Assembly: GCA_028571685.1 (NCBI GenBank)
Contig: CM053143.1
Span: 152,142,329 to 152,206,328, forward strand
Length of the DNA: 64,000 nt
Origin: Heterohyrax brucei
Lineage: Eukaryota; Chordata; Mammalia; Hyracoidea; Procaviidae
Reading direction: 5' to 3'
Part shown: positions 12,049 to 24,019 of the stretch, one piece after another
Position numbering within the stretch: position 1 is the stretch's first letter
Layout: the number at the start of each line of letters is the position of its first letter
Notes under the pieces: model-generated
Told to the model about the DNA's origin: nothing
The model's database searches: none
Seen by the model: the letters and a program-made list of their open reading frames with translations, nothing else
Position numbers and translations under genes: made by a program

Positions 12049-12950
12049 AATATTTCCAATGAACAAGTCATGAGTCTTGCAAAATTATATTATATGGTCT
12101 CCCACATCATATTAATCATAGAGACCATAAATTCTGTGTACTGATCCTTCTTTACTTCCAGATTTCACATTCCAATCATCAGCAATTATCAATGTATCTT
12201 GATTGCATGTTTGATCAATTTTAGACTGCATAAATTAGGAAAAATCTTCAATTTCTTCATCTTTGGCCTTAGTGGTTGATACGTCAATTTGAATAATAGC
12301 TGTATTAACTCATCTTCTTTGCAGACATATGGATAGTTTCCTATCATTGACAGAATTGTATTTCAGGATGGATCTTGAAATACTCATTTTGATGATGAAT
12401 GTGGTATGTTTCCTTTTCAACTTGTCATTCCCTGCATAGCTGGCCATGTGACTCCCCATTTCAAAATGGCCAATACCAGTCAATTTCAGCTCATAAGTGC
12501 CTAGGATATTGATCTTCAAAGCATTTCATTTCATTTTTGATGACTTTCAACTTTGCTTGATAAATATTTTGTGCATTTCACTTTCTTCACATTTTGAGTC
12601 AAGCCACCTCAACAAATGATGGTCCCGGTAGCTTTACTTCATCTACTTCATTAAGGTTGACTCTGCTTTGAGGAGGCAGCTCTTCCCTAGTCGTGTTTTA
12701 AGTAACTTCAGTCTAAGGCGCTTATGTTCTGGCACTGTATCAGACAATGTTCCACTGCTACTCATAAGGCTTCGCAGGCCGGTTTTTTCAGAAGTAGATC
12801 ACCAGGTCTTTTTTCTCAGTCTGTCTTAGTCTGGGAGCTCCACCGAAACCTGTCCACTATGGGTGACTCTAATGGTATTTGAAATACCTGTGACATATCT
12901 TCCAGCAACACACCAGCCACCTCAGGGTGACTAACTGACAGATGAGTACA

Positions 12951-13969
12951 TTTCTCAAGATGAAAGAACTGAATACTAAATTCAAGCCTCAAGTTGTAAT
13001 ATTGAAAGATTCTATGGGCAAAATACTGAATGACACAACAAGTATCTAAAGATAACACCAGGAATACTCGGAATCACTGTACCAAAAAGAATTACTTGGC
13101 ATTCAGCCTTTTCAGGAGGTAGCATATGATCCAGAACTTGTGGTACTGAAGGAAGAACTCCAAGCTGCGCCGAAGACATTGATGAAAAACAAGGCTCCAG
13201 GAATTAATGGGATACTGACTGAGATGTTTTAACAATAGTGATTGAGTACAGCACTCTGGAAGTGCTCGTCCATCTATGCCAAGAAATTTGGAAAGCTACT
13301 AGCTGGCCAACTGACTGGAAGAGATCCATATCTGTACTCATTTCAAAGAAGTGTACTCAACAGAATGTAGAAATTATTGAGCATTTTTATTAATATCACA
13401 CTTAAGTAAAATTGTGCTGAAGCTGAGTCGGATCTGACTCGACAGCACTTGGCTTGGCTGGCAATTCAAAACTGATTGTAGCAGTACATCAACAGGAAAC
13501 CGCCAGTAGGTCAAGGTGGACTGAGAAGAGGGCATGAAATAAGGGAAATCATTGTTGATGTCACATGGATCTTGACTGAAAGCAGAGAATACCAGAAAAA
13601 TGTTTACTTGTGTTTTGTTAACTATGCAAAGGAATTCAACTGTGCAGATTGTAACGAACTGTGGATAAAGTTGCAAAGCATGGGAATTCCAGAACCCTTT
13701 ATTGTGTTCATGCAGAACCTGTATATAGACTAAGAGGCAGTTGTTGGAAAAGAACAGAGGCGACTGTGTGGTTTAAAACCAGGAAGGATGTGCATCAGAG
13801 CTGTACGTTTTCATCATACTTATTCAGTCTGTATGTTGAGCAAATAATCCAAGAAGCTGGACTGTATGGGGAACACAGCATGAGGACTGGAAGAAAACTA
13901 ACTACCAATCTGCAATATGCAAATGACATAACCTTGCTTGCTGAAAGTGAAGAGGACCTGAAGCACTGA
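12951..13969 (+). pseudogene. RTE reverse transcriptase, degraded, catalytic YADD changed to YAND
   Basis: The sense-strand translation carries RTE motifs; 13661-13969 reads LQYANDITLLAESEEDLKH, so the first catalytic Asp (13922-13924) is Asn. Stops and shifts elsewhere. A short hairpin element interrupts it at 13425-13462. Confidence 0.8.
13425..13462 (+). mobile_element. Short hairpin element inside RTE
   Basis: 'gagtcggatctgactcgaca' then 'gcacttggcttggctggc' interrupts RTE text between 'tgctgaa' and 'aattcaaaa'. No clean duplication. Confidence 0.75.
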
Positions 13970-14677
13970 CTGTTGAACGAAGTTACATATGGCCTTCAGC
14001 ATAGATTATACCTCAACATAAAGAAAATAAATCCTCACAACTGAACTAATAAGCAACATCATGATGAACAGAAAACAGTGAAGTGGCAAGGATTTCATTT
14101 TACTTGGATCCACAATCAACACCCATGGAAGTAACAGTCATGAAATCAGACGACTTACAGCATTGTGCAGATTTGCTACAAAAGACCACTTTGCAGACCA
14201 CTTTAAAGTGTTGAAAAAAAAGCCAAGTAGGTCACTTCAAGGACTAAGGTATGCCTGAGTCAAGCCATGGTATTTTCGTTGTCTCATGTGAATAAGAAAG
14301 ACCCAAGAAGTGCTGATGCATTCGAGTTATGGTGTTGGCAAAGAGCACTGAAACCACCATAGGCTACCAGAAGAATGAACAAATCGGTTTGGGAAGAAGT
14401 GCAGCCAGAATGCTCCTTAGAAGTGACGATGGTGAGATTTCTTCTCACTTGCTTTGGACAAGTTATCAGGAGGGATCAGTTCCTGGAAAAAGACATTACG
14501 CTTGGTGAAACAGAGGTCACCAAATCAAAGAAAAACCCTCAATGAGATGAACTGATGCAGCAACTGCAACAATTGTGAGAAGGGTGCAGAACCAAGCAGT
14601 GTTTCGTTCTGTCGTACACTGGGTTGCTATGAGTTAGAACCAGCTCGGGGGCACCTAACAATAACATAATAGTAAGA

Positions 14678-15272
14678 TCTTTCATATGAGTGGAATCAGA
14701 TGATATTTGTCCCTTTAGATCTGGCTGATTTTACTCAGCATTGTGGTTTCTGGGTTCATCCATTGTGTAGCATGTATCAGAACTTCATTTCTCTTTATGA
14801 GTGAGTAGCACTCCATTGTACACATACACCACATTTTGTTTATCCATCCATCTGTTGATGGCTGCTTGGGGTTGTTTCCACCTTTTGCTATTGTGAATAA
14901 GACTGTAATGAACATTCTTGTACACAGGTCTGTGTAAATCACTGCTTTCAATTCTTGGGGTATATACCTAGGAGTGGAATTGCTAAGTTATAAGATAACT
15001 TTATCTTTAATTTTTTGAGGAGCCATCAAACTGTTTTCCATAATGGCTGTACCATTTTATATCCCATTCACAATGTATGAATGTTTAATTTCTCCACATT
15101 ATTGCTAATTCTTGTTATTTTTTGATAATAGACATCTCAGTGGGTGTGAAGAGGTATCTCACTGTGGTTTTAATTTGCATTTTCTAAAGGCAATTGGTGC
15201 TGAATATCTTTATGTGCTTATTTGACATTTGTATGTCTTCTTTGAAGAGACATCCATTTAAAGTCTTTGTTT
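14678..15272 (-). mobile_element. Old L1 3' fragment
   Basis: Reverse L1 text: 'tatccatccatctgttgatg', 'gtatatacctaggagtgg', 'tgtggttttaatttgcattt'. More diverged than the 600-2400 copy. Confidence 0.75.
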
Positions 15273-15402
15273 TTTTTAACTACAGTCCCAGAGTTTCTAA
15301 TGCAGTGAATCTGGGGTGAAACCCCAGAATATTCCTTTCTAATGCATTCCCAAATGATGCTGCTGCTTCTAGCAGATTTAAAACTAACTACCACATTGGG
15401 GG

Positions 15403-15730
15403 AAACCCTGGTGATATAAACCAAAAACCAAACCCAGTGTCAAGTCAATTCTGACTCACAGTGACCCTACAGGGCAAAGTAGAACTGCCCCATAGAGTTT
15501 CCAAAGAGTGCCTGGCAGATTTGAACTGATGACCTTTGGGTAGCAGATGTAGCACTTAACTGGGTGAAACCCTGGTGGCATGCTGGTTAAGAATTCTGCT
15601 GCTAATCCAAAGGTCAGCAGTTTGAATCCATCAGTTGCTCCTTGGAAACCCTATGGGGCAGTTCTACTCTGTCCCACGGGGTCGTTATGAGTCAGAATCA
15701 ACTCAGTGGCAACAGTTTGATTTGTTCTGT
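15403..15730. mobile_element. AfroSINE cluster: split head, minus copy, plus copy
   Basis: 15403-15417 is a plus head cut off by a minus copy (15418-15560). A complete plus copy follows at 15564-15730. Confidence 0.85.
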
Positions 15731-15732
15731 TT

Positions 15733-15900
15733 TACCATGTTGGGAGCACCTACTGTGAACCAGCCACACTGCAAGATGCTGTTACCTTTCTATAACTGAG
15801 GATTGGAGAATCAACAAGATTAAGGATTTGCCTGAGTTCACGGGGGTGTAAGTGTTGCAGCTTTTCCTCAAGACCAGCTTTCTGAATGCCAAAGTTTCCT
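15733..15900 (-). mobile_element. MIR fragment
   Basis: 'gggagcacctactgtgaacc' then 'aactgaggattggagaatc' fits decayed MIR in reverse. Confidence 0.5.
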
Positions 15901-16054
15901 GAGCTCTTTGGTACTGGCTGCTTCACTGACAAAGCTAAACTGGATGCTCCAGATGAGGAAACAGTTAGGCAAGTTTTCAAAGCAGTGTGCAGTACATATC
16001 TATTATTTATTTTAGTGGTGATAAGAGAAATAGATACAAAAGTATATACACTCT

Positions 16055-16583
16055 TGTCACAGATTGAATTGTGTCCCTGCAAAATGTGTGTAGAAACTTG
16101 ATTGGGCCGTGATTCCCAGTGTTGTGAGATTGTTCTCCATTTTGGGATTTGCTTGTGCTGTAAATCCTAATCTCTGCCTGTGGTTAATAATTTGGATTAT
16201 GTAGAAGAAGACTGGAGTGGGACTATAACATCCTTCCTGAGAGAATTTCCCTGGAGTGTGACTTCCACTACCTTTTATTCTTTTATCCTACAGAAGATAA
16301 AAGGAAAAAGAAAGTACACAGAGAATTGGGGAAAGCAGCACTGGGAGCAGAGCACATCCTTCAGACCTGAGGTTCCTGCACCAAGATGCTCCTTGGATGA
16401 AAGAAAAACTGATGCCACACAATGACCTTCTTCCAGAGCTAACAGAGAGAGAAAGCCTTCGTCCAGAGCCTGCTCCCTGAATTCAAACTTCTATGCTACT
16501 GGACTGTGAGTCAATTTCTCTTTGTTAAAGTCATCCACTTGTGGTATTTCTGTTAGAGCAGTACCAGATGAGTGAAACCACAC
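16055..16583 (+). mobile_element. MaLR/ERVL-like solo LTR
   Basis: Begins 'tgtcacagattgaattgtg', ends 'gagcagtaccagatgagtg'; same family as 9431-9985. Confidence 0.7.
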
Positions 16584-17312
16584 TACACAAAAGTAGATGT
16601 GTATGCATGTGTGTGTATGTACTGTATCTTTATGTTAAAAATAGAATTAATCACCTGCACTGACTGCAGCCTAACATTTTAATCTCTGTGGCAGTGTTTT
16701 TCATTTTATGTTATTTCTGTGAACTAGGTAACTTGGTCATTTGCGATCATTAAGGAAAACTTCAGCTGAGATGTAGTTTCAAAGTCCTGTACAGAATTTG
16801 TTAAGCTTGAGTCTCTTTTCTTTTCTGATCTTCATGTTGGCATAGTATTTCCTTCATTTCTAAAGTCATTTTTTCACCCTTCTGTTTTCTTTTGAAGTTT
16901 ACTAAAGCAGACACATTCTTGGGAAAACTATTAAAGCATGTGTCAAACTTCCAGCTGGCTCTAGTAACCAATTTTGTGTTACGATTGGCTGATTGGTCTC
17001 ATAGTCAGTGGTGGGATCTGTAATGGGATTAATTGCAACATATACATATTAGAGCTTGGACCCAGAGAACGATTTTTGCTCCTACTCAAGGCTGCTGTCT
17101 GCTTTGTTAAGAAAGAAACACATTATATTTTTCCTCTTATATAAAGAATGACATTTGGATGGCTGAATTCGTTAGTGCTGTATTTTCTATTTTTTCAATT
17201 GATGTTGTGACCCACACAGTTGACTTCCTAACAAAAATCTTCCTTGTCAACAGTTTTTCTGCTGTTCAGATCATGGGAGAGTAGCAGTGTGGTGGGGAAA
17301 AGTGGACCCACT
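16584..17312. other. No feature recognised
   Basis: Unique-looking, with a short TG-rich tract near 16600-16622. Confidence 0.4.
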
Positions 17313-17755
17313 CCCTAGCCCCAGGTGGCACAACTGTTTGCTCCACACCTACCTGAAAGGTGAATGGTTCAAATCCGCCCTGTTATACCATGGAAGAAAG
17401 GCCTGGTGATCTACTTTCCTAAGATTAAAAAAGCCAAAACAAATTCCTCGCTGTTGAGCTGATTCTGACTCACAGTGACCCCATGGATTACACTGTAGAA
17501 CTGCTCCATAGCGTTTTCTCGGCTGTAATCGTTGCAGAAGCAGACTCTGAAACTTTTCTTCTGTGGTGCCACTGGGCAGTTTCAAACCACAAACTTTATT
17601 TTACAAGTAACCCAGCACAAGGTATTTGTGCTGCCCAGAGGTCTTTCTACAAGATTATGGCCACTGAAACTGTGCAGGATACAGTTCTGCTCTGAAACAC
17701 ATGGGTTTGTCATGAGTCAAAATTAACCCAATAGCAACAGAGTTGGTTTTGGTTT
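17313..17755. mobile_element. Nested AfroSINEs (minus copy inside a plus long-form copy)
   Basis: Plus 17313-17432 ('gaagaaaggcctggtgatct'), minus 17437-17600 ('gagctgattctgactcacag'), then plus 17615-17755, completing the outer copy. Confidence 0.7.
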
Positions 17756-19056
17756 CCCTCGTCCCAAGAGAATCTTGTTCTAAAACCAATCTTGTCAGTC
17801 CACACCTCTTGCCAATGATTGGTCAAGGACTGTACCTGAGACCAAGTTCTGGACAGTGAGATACAAAGGGAGAACTTCTGGAGTTTCTGAAAAAGGTTTT
17901 GTTTGCTCTTAAAGTAGGGATAGCTATTCCACTTCTAGTTCTTTCTCATCCCAAAACATCTTTCTATATAGCACTTATTCCACTTACAGAACATGACTCA
18001 GGATAGTGTAAGTTACTGCCTAATTGTCTTAGGAAGGGTTGAACCAAATGATAGAATTGGTCCCCAGGAGAAGACAGGACTTAGGATGTTCTGTGGCTTT
18101 ATCTCTACAGCAATGGCCCAAGACAGGACAGGAACTAGAATTCTCAGAGTCCACTCCTGGGACAATGAGCAACTGGCTGTGAGCCGTTTCTCTGCCATTA
18201 GCTGGCCTCCAGGCCCCGGACCAGTTATGACATGTGAGACTCTCAATCGCTATGTTTAGCAGCTCTAGTACATACGAAAGCTCAGATTTTCTTACAGTTC
18301 AAATTACTTTCCACAAAAGCAGCATTAAGAATTCAGTGAAGCTGGGCAGAACAAGACAAACCCTTTCTGTAGACAGATTTTCTGGATTACAGGGACATCT
18401 ACGGGCCATATCTGGGCCCTTACAAGTACTCAACAACCGCCATAGTTGTGTAGCAGTTATTAATGGAATTAATAAAGAAAGGCTGTAGCATCAACTTTGA
18501 GCTGGAATTCCTTTAAATCTAATCAAGACTTCCAGGGGTAGGAATGGAGAACTTTTCTTCAACTCTTCAAGATCTTGAATAAAGCAATTCACTTGCTTTG
18601 GGTTTATGCAAGTAGAGCTATTATTCAGTAAATGACTGAAACCAGCAGTCATCAACTACAGGGCCAGAAAAAGGATAGAGAAATGCTTCCTTGACTTATA
18701 GCCAAAAAGAGATCTCCCAGTCAGAAACTGTCAAAACATTGTTCAAAAGACCCAAAGAGAAGTCAGACTTTGACTGTCTTTATGAAAATAGTATTATCAT
18801 TTTTATGTTACTTAATCCCACTCTTGTTTCTTCTTGCCTAGTGTCTCAATCTTTTTATTTTAGTTCAGGCCTCCTCCAGAGCTTTCTCACTCTGAGTTCT
18901 GTATATCTCTACCAGAGAAGACTTAATTAGCTTTGCTTCTAAGCTAAAATAATGAAAACAAAAGCTATATGGAATAAGATTTTTTTGAACCAAAGACCTT
19001 TCTCCATGTTTGTGGGTCCCCTAGAAGTAGCACTCCTTCCCCTATTTGAAGACCTA
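17756..19056. other. No feature recognised
   Basis: 1.3 kb without recognised repeat or coding pattern. The opposed frames near 18000-18250 look like chance openings. Confidence 0.4.
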
Positions 19057-19116
19057 GGTTCTAGCTAGATAATCCCAATCTTACTCTTCCATCCTGTAGT
19101 ATGTCAGTTGTTTTTA

Positions 19117-19160
19117 AAATGTAATTAAGGTGTTTACCCAATGTAATTAAGGTGTTTACC
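19117..19160. repeat. 22-bp tandem duplication
   Basis: Two adjacent copies of a unit containing 'gtaattaaggtgtttaccc'. Confidence 0.8.
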
Positions 19161-19244
19161 CGAGAGCTCATGGTGTAAAGCAGAATTTTATTACAGTTGG
19201 GTTTCTGTGATCCGAACAAGAAAAAAATATAAAGAAGAAAAAAC

Positions 19245-19392
19245 AAAAAACCAAACCCAGAGCCGTCTAGTGAATTCCAACTCATAGTGATCCTATAGGT
19301 CAGGGTAGGGCTGTCCATCAAGTTTCCAAGGAGAGTCTGGCAGAGTCGAACTGCCAATCTTCTGGTTAGCACTAAGCCACCAGGGTTTCTAC
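19245..19392 (-). mobile_element. AfroSINE
   Basis: 'aaaccaaacccagagccgtc' to 'ctaagccaccagggtttc'. Confidence 0.85.
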
Positions 19393-19439
19393 AAAGAGAC
19401 AGAGATTTTTATTACATTTCCCATAATCCCCAAATCTAT

Positions 19440-19900
19440 TTTGTCGTTCATTGCTGTGCAGCTAGCTCTGGCGCCATCTTCAGGATCGGGGCTGTGTTTG
19501 AGCCTGCTGTTGAGGCTATTGTATCACTGCCCCTCCTTGAAGATTCCCCTCCTTGCGCTGAACCTTCACTTGACTAAACATGATGTCTTTTCTTTGTCTT
19601 TCTGATGATTCATGTCCAAACTAAGTGAGCTGAAGTCTCACTCGTGCTTCTAAGAAGCATTCTGATTATATTTCTTCTAACATTGATTTGTTCTTTCTTC
19701 TAGAAGTCTACAGTATATTTGATCTTCTTTGTCAACAGCACGATTTAAACATGTCAGTTCTTCTGTCATCCTTGTCTTTATTTTCTTCGTGTTTACTTCC
19801 TGTGTTATTATTACTTCACCACCCCAATTAACAAGTTATTGGCACGTTTCACTTTTAGTAGACTTTCCCTTAGATGATTAATAATTTACTGGTTACTGAA
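19440..19900 (-). mobile_element. RTE-type LINE 3' fragment, old
   Basis: Diverged reverse copy of the RTE 3' region ('taaacatgatgtcttttc', 'cttctaagaagcattctga'). Confidence 0.65.
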
Positions 19901-19934
19901 GATTCTATACATTTTTCTTCAAAATGTCTACGAC

Positions 19935-20308
19935 TTCTATTATAAAGATGTCACTTTGAGGACTAATGTGTGCCTGACCCAGACCATGCTATTTTCAATC
20001 ACCTCATATGCACAGGAAAACTGGACAATGGGTAAAGAAGACCAAAGAAAAACTGACACGTTTGAATTATAGTGTAAACCAAACCAAACTCATCCCATGG
20101 CCGCTGAGTCGGGTCCGACTGACGGCGACCCCAGACGTCAGAGTAGAACTGCCCCTAGAGCAGCGAAGTGGATTGAGACAGCCTCTGCAACACGGGGTTC
20201 AGGCGTAACAACGATTGTGAGGGTGCAGCAGAACAGGGCAGCGTTTCATTGTGTTGCACTTGGGGTTGCTGTGAGTCAGAACCGGCTCAACAACACATAA
20301 CAACAACA
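19935..20308 (+). mobile_element. RTE-type LINE 3' fragment with embedded SINE piece
   Basis: 'gatgtcactttgaggactaa' to 'cataacaacaacaac'. A minus AfroSINE part sits at 20075-20180. Confidence 0.75.
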
Positions 20309-20309
20309 A

Positions 20310-20700
20310 CAGCTTCAAACTAAAAAATTATTATGTTAAGTGTCTATTTTCTACTCATCCGGGTCATGGGAAAGTTAAGATAAATAAGATACAATTCCTG
20401 TCCTCCAAAGCTCACAGTCTAGGACAGGACACTGCTGTGTATATTTTAAAATTATGATTTTTAATGTGTCATAAGTGTGAATAGAGAAATCAGTTATAAG
20501 CTATAGACACAAACAATGGAGTAATTAACCTATTGAGAATATAGCAGAAGCTATTAAAAAAAAACCCGAATCTTCAGAATTTTATAAAATTTTTCTTTAT
20601 ACATGAAAACACTGGAGTTTGGTGCAGTCCTTTCTCCTCTTTCGTGTTTAGCTCCCTTCCTTTTCTCCTCTTCTTTCAACGCTTGTCACCAGCATCCCCA
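20310..20700. other. No feature recognised
   Basis: AT-rich, no clear family. Confidence 0.35.
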
Positions 20701-20923
20701 CTACTTTAACCTTGTCAATACTCTGGTTTCTATTTTTCAATATTGCCTCTAATCAATTGTATTCATATACATGTGTACATTGTCATTGTTCATTTTACAG
20801 AAATATATTTTCTACATCTTGCTTTTCTGAACAAACACTGCAGAAGCCCCTTTCTTTTAATTGCTATGTCTCTAAAACATTATTTTTATTGGCTGCATAA
20901 TATTCTACCTTGTTGGTCAGCCA

Positions 20924-21080
20924 AAGGAACCGTTGTGTTGCAGTGGTTAGGTGTTCAGTTGTTGACCCCAAATCAGAAGTTCAAATCCACTAGCTGCTGG
21001 TAGATTTGGAAACTCTGTGGGATAGTTCTCCTCTGTTCTATAGGGTCACTGTGAGTTAGGGTTGACTCAACAGCAATGAG
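20924..21080 (+). mobile_element. AfroSINE
   Basis: 'ggaaccgttgtgttgcagtg' to 'ggttgactcaacagcaatg'. Confidence 0.85.
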
Positions 21081-21127
21081 TTTAGGGGCGTGGGGAGTAG
21101 TAGGTCTACCATATTTTTTGTGTGTTG

Positions 21128-21160
21128 TGGATCCGACTCGACAGCACTTGGCTGGCTGGC
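21128..21160 (+). mobile_element. Short hairpin element beside a 34-bp tandem repeat
   Basis: 'ggatccgactcgacagcact' then 'tggctggctggc'. Confidence 0.7.
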
Positions 21161-21219
21161 TTACCATAGTTTAACCATTCCCCTGCTGGCTGGCTTACCA
21201 TAGTTTAACCATTCCCCTG
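21152..21219. repeat. Perfect 34-bp tandem duplication at the edge of a short hairpin element
   Basis: Two identical adjacent 34-bp units starting 'ctggctggcttaccatag'; the first begins inside the short element at 21128-21160. Confidence 0.9.
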
Positions 21220-21291
21220 TTGATGGGTGTAAACTTTGTTTACAAATTCAGACCAGTATAAGCAGTGTTCAGTCAATGTCCTTGGATATAT

Positions 21292-21760
21292 GAGGTCTGC
21301 CAATTAAGTTGCAAGCTCATCCTAGAAAAAGTGCTGCATACTTCCTTGCTGAATATCACTATGGTCATCTTGGAAGCACTCCTCTTGGGAAGCTATGCGC
21401 TGATGCCAGCATTTAGTCCATCCTTCAAAACAATTTTGGAACTCTTTTTTTCTGGAATGGCTGTCAGAGCTGTTGTCATATTAGCCTTGATGTCCTGAAT
21501 GTCGTCACTGGGGGCCAGATCAGGTGAGTAAGGAGGGTGTTACAATACAGTTATTTGTTTACTGGCTAAAATGCCCCTCACAGACAACTATACAATTACG
21601 TTTGTGAACTTGACATGGTGCCACTGTGCACAACAGTCATTCCAGAAAGAGTTTGAAAATTGCTTTGAAGGGTGGACTAGGTGCTGGCATCAGTGTATAG
21701 CTTCTCAAGGTATGTAGCACTTAGAACAATTAAGTTTGTGGACTTAATTGTCAATGCTTG
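21292..21760. mobile_element. Mariner-derived non-autonomous element with long inverted arms (copy 1)
   Basis: Ends resemble 'gaggtctgccaattaagtt' and its reverse complement. The right arm (about 21650-21760) is the reverse complement of the left arm over about 100 bp. The central part matches copy 2 at 54741. Confidence 0.75.
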
Positions 21761-22487
21761 TTTATTCTTAGAGGCTGATGGGCTTGATTCACAAGAGTGG
21801 GATTGTGGGATCAAAAATTATACTTTTAATATTAAAAGATGTTACTAGGTTGGTTTTTTAAAATGTCATAATACTTAAGATTTCCACTAGTGGTACATGA
21901 AAGTAATTCCTCCTTCACCCACACTCAGCAGCCACAGATTATCACTAAGGTCTTGTTTAATATTTGACAGTCAGTTAGGTAAAAAAATGGCATCTCATTA
22001 ATTTACATTTCCTGGACTGCCTGTGTGTTTTAGCATTTTTTACATTTTTTTTGATCCTGCTGATTTGTTTTTCTGTGTGTCTTTTCATTCTTCTTTTTTT
22101 TTATTGTTTATTTTTCTGGTCAATTTATAACACTGCTTTATATATTAGCAATATTAGTGGCATATTCAAGCCTATCATTTAATTCCTTAATGGTTCTTAT
22201 TATGCACAGAATTTTTGGCTCTGAAATATATTTTCATATATATTTATCTTTTATAGCTTTTGGGTTTTAGTTTTGGTTAAGATCTTTTCTGGTAGTTACA
22301 AGTAGTCTTCTTAACTTTCTTAGATGTTTTACATTATTTTGGTTTTTATATTTAAGTCTTTAGTCCACGATGAATTAATTTTTGTACCTTATATAAGATA
22401 GAGGGACCTGTTCCTACCTCCCTCCCTGAATACCCTTTCCCCACTAACATGAAGTATGTCTGTCGTAACACATTGTCATATACATTA

Positions 22488-22660
22488 TTTGTTGTCATAC
22501 AGTCACCTCCTATTCACGGCGATCCCATATATAACAAAGCAAAACTGCTTCGTAGAGTTTTCCTGGCTGTGATCTTAAGAGAAGCAGATTACCAGAACTT
22601 TTCTTCCCTGATGACGCTGGATGAGTTCAACCCACTGACCATTAGGTTAACACTTTTAGA
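22488..22660 (-). mobile_element. AfroSINE, long form, partial
   Basis: 'gtcatacagtcacctcctat', then 'gaagcagattaccagaactt'. Diverged. Confidence 0.65.
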
Positions 22661-22689
22661 TACTCTATTCTATTCACTAAGTTTTGGGG

Positions 22690-23800
22690 GGTGGGGGAGG
22701 GGACGGGAAATGAGATGGGGGAAGAGTTCTTTTTTCGGTCCGGTCCCAGTTTGATTTGCTTACTGGGGCGTCCAGTTTCTTCTCAGGCAAGTACTCCCTC
22801 ACATTTTTCTTGGCCATTTGTTGGTATTTACCCCTCCATACACAGTTTAAAATCCAATATCCCAGGCGTGTGTATGTGTCTAGCTCTGTCTGTCACAGGT
22901 CTGTCTGGAAGGCTAGCTTTGCTTCTCAGTTTTTAACTCTCAGACACTAAAGGTCTTGCTCTGCTGGCACCCCCATGACAAAGCCTCTCTGATTGCTCCA
23001 GGGGGTCTCAGGCGCTCACAACAGAAAATTCTAATTATTTCCCAGGAGAGAGATGTGAAAGTGAAACCGAAAGCCTGAAAGCCCAAAAGCCCAAAAGCCC
23101 CATCAACGGGGAAACTGAGGCTGGTGGCCTGAGAGGCTTTGTTTCGGAGCCATCACCACAAGCCCCACGGAAAACATAAAGTTCACATTCCACGAGTCCC
23201 GGATGGCGACACTAAGAGGGGAACTCACAGCTCTGGAAGGCGCTAGGGTAAATTTAGTAACTTCATTACAGACTATGATTAACACCTCCTGTCTCAGTTA
23301 CTGGGCTCCAAACCAGTAACTGATGACCTAGGCAAGAAACTACAGGGGACATGGCGATGACTGGTTTTGAGCATTTCCTTCCAGATTGTTAAATAGCGTC
23401 TGGCACTGACTCTTATTTCCCTGAAGGCCAGTAATGGCTTGCGAGATTCCAGGGGCCACATGGTGTCCCCGCACCTTACGGCTTTGAAGGCTTAGGAGAA
23501 TCAAGATTGAAGAAGTCCAGACCTCTTTCAAAGCACCCTCCCTAACTCCTTTGGTTCTGCACCTGTGTCTTAGCACACAGTCTCACCCTTTAAAAACTTC
23601 TGCATGAAACCACAGGTAGGTAGACTTGGGTGGAAATATCCCCTCCGCCACATTGTGTAGCTGGAAACAAACCAACCTTAGATTAATTCTTCCAACTTCC
23701 TGTCTTGGAGATTGGCTTAGCTGCACGTGGCATGAACTCTGGGGTTCTCCCCGTAGCAAAAGCAGTACTTTCTACGGCACAAAGATAATTTACCTATGCT
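22690..23800 (+). mobile_element. Possible retroviral LTR-like segment
   Basis: An order typical of LTRs: G-rich start, a long non-coding body, 'cctttaaaaacttctgcatg' as a promoter-like box at 23588, a weak 'ggaaacaaaccaacc', then 'gattggcttagctgcacgtg' as U5-like text ending near 23795. Boundaries and duplication were not found. It could equally be unique sequence. Confidence 0.35.
23057..23073 (+). promoter_or_regulatory. ISRE/IRF-like site
   Basis: gaaagtgaaaccgaaag: three GAAA repeats in the spacing bound by interferon regulatory factors (GAAANNGAAA). Target gene unknown. Confidence 0.4.
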
Positions 23801-23861
23801 CCTTGCAGTAACCAAGAAAACAGCTGAAAGAAAATCACACACACTTTTAATCTCTGCAGTA

Positions 23862-24018
23862 TCACGTAGCATAATGGCTAAATGCCGCGGCTGCTAACCA
23901 GCAGTTCAAATCCACCAGGCACTCCTTGGAAATTCTGTGAGGCAGTTCTACTCCATCATTTATGGTCACTGTGAGCCAGAATTGACTTAAAGACAATGGA
24001 TTTTTTTTTTTTTTTGTA
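23862..24018 (+). mobile_element. AfroSINE
   Basis: 'gtatcacgtagcataatggc' to 'gacaatggattttttttt'. Confidence 0.85.
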
Positions 24019-24019
24019 T

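Larger units (their letters stand above)
11100..14668 (+). mobile_element. Near full-length RTE-type LINE with inverted 5' half
   Basis: 11100-12950 reads in reverse: RTE 5' end at 12950, endonuclease region in the middle, inner break near 11112. 12951-14668 reads forward from the region just after that break to the true 3' end ('cacctaacaataac'). Together they cover the element once, in the order expected from twin priming. About 80 bp seem lost at the break. Confidence 0.85.
20701..22440 (-). mobile_element. Old L1 fragment interrupted by SINE, short element and mariner
   Basis: Pieces at 20701-20920, 21161-21290 and 21761-22440 read as one reverse L1 ('cattcccctgttgatggg', 'catctcattaatttacattt', 'taagtctttagtccacgat'). 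Confidence 0.6.
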
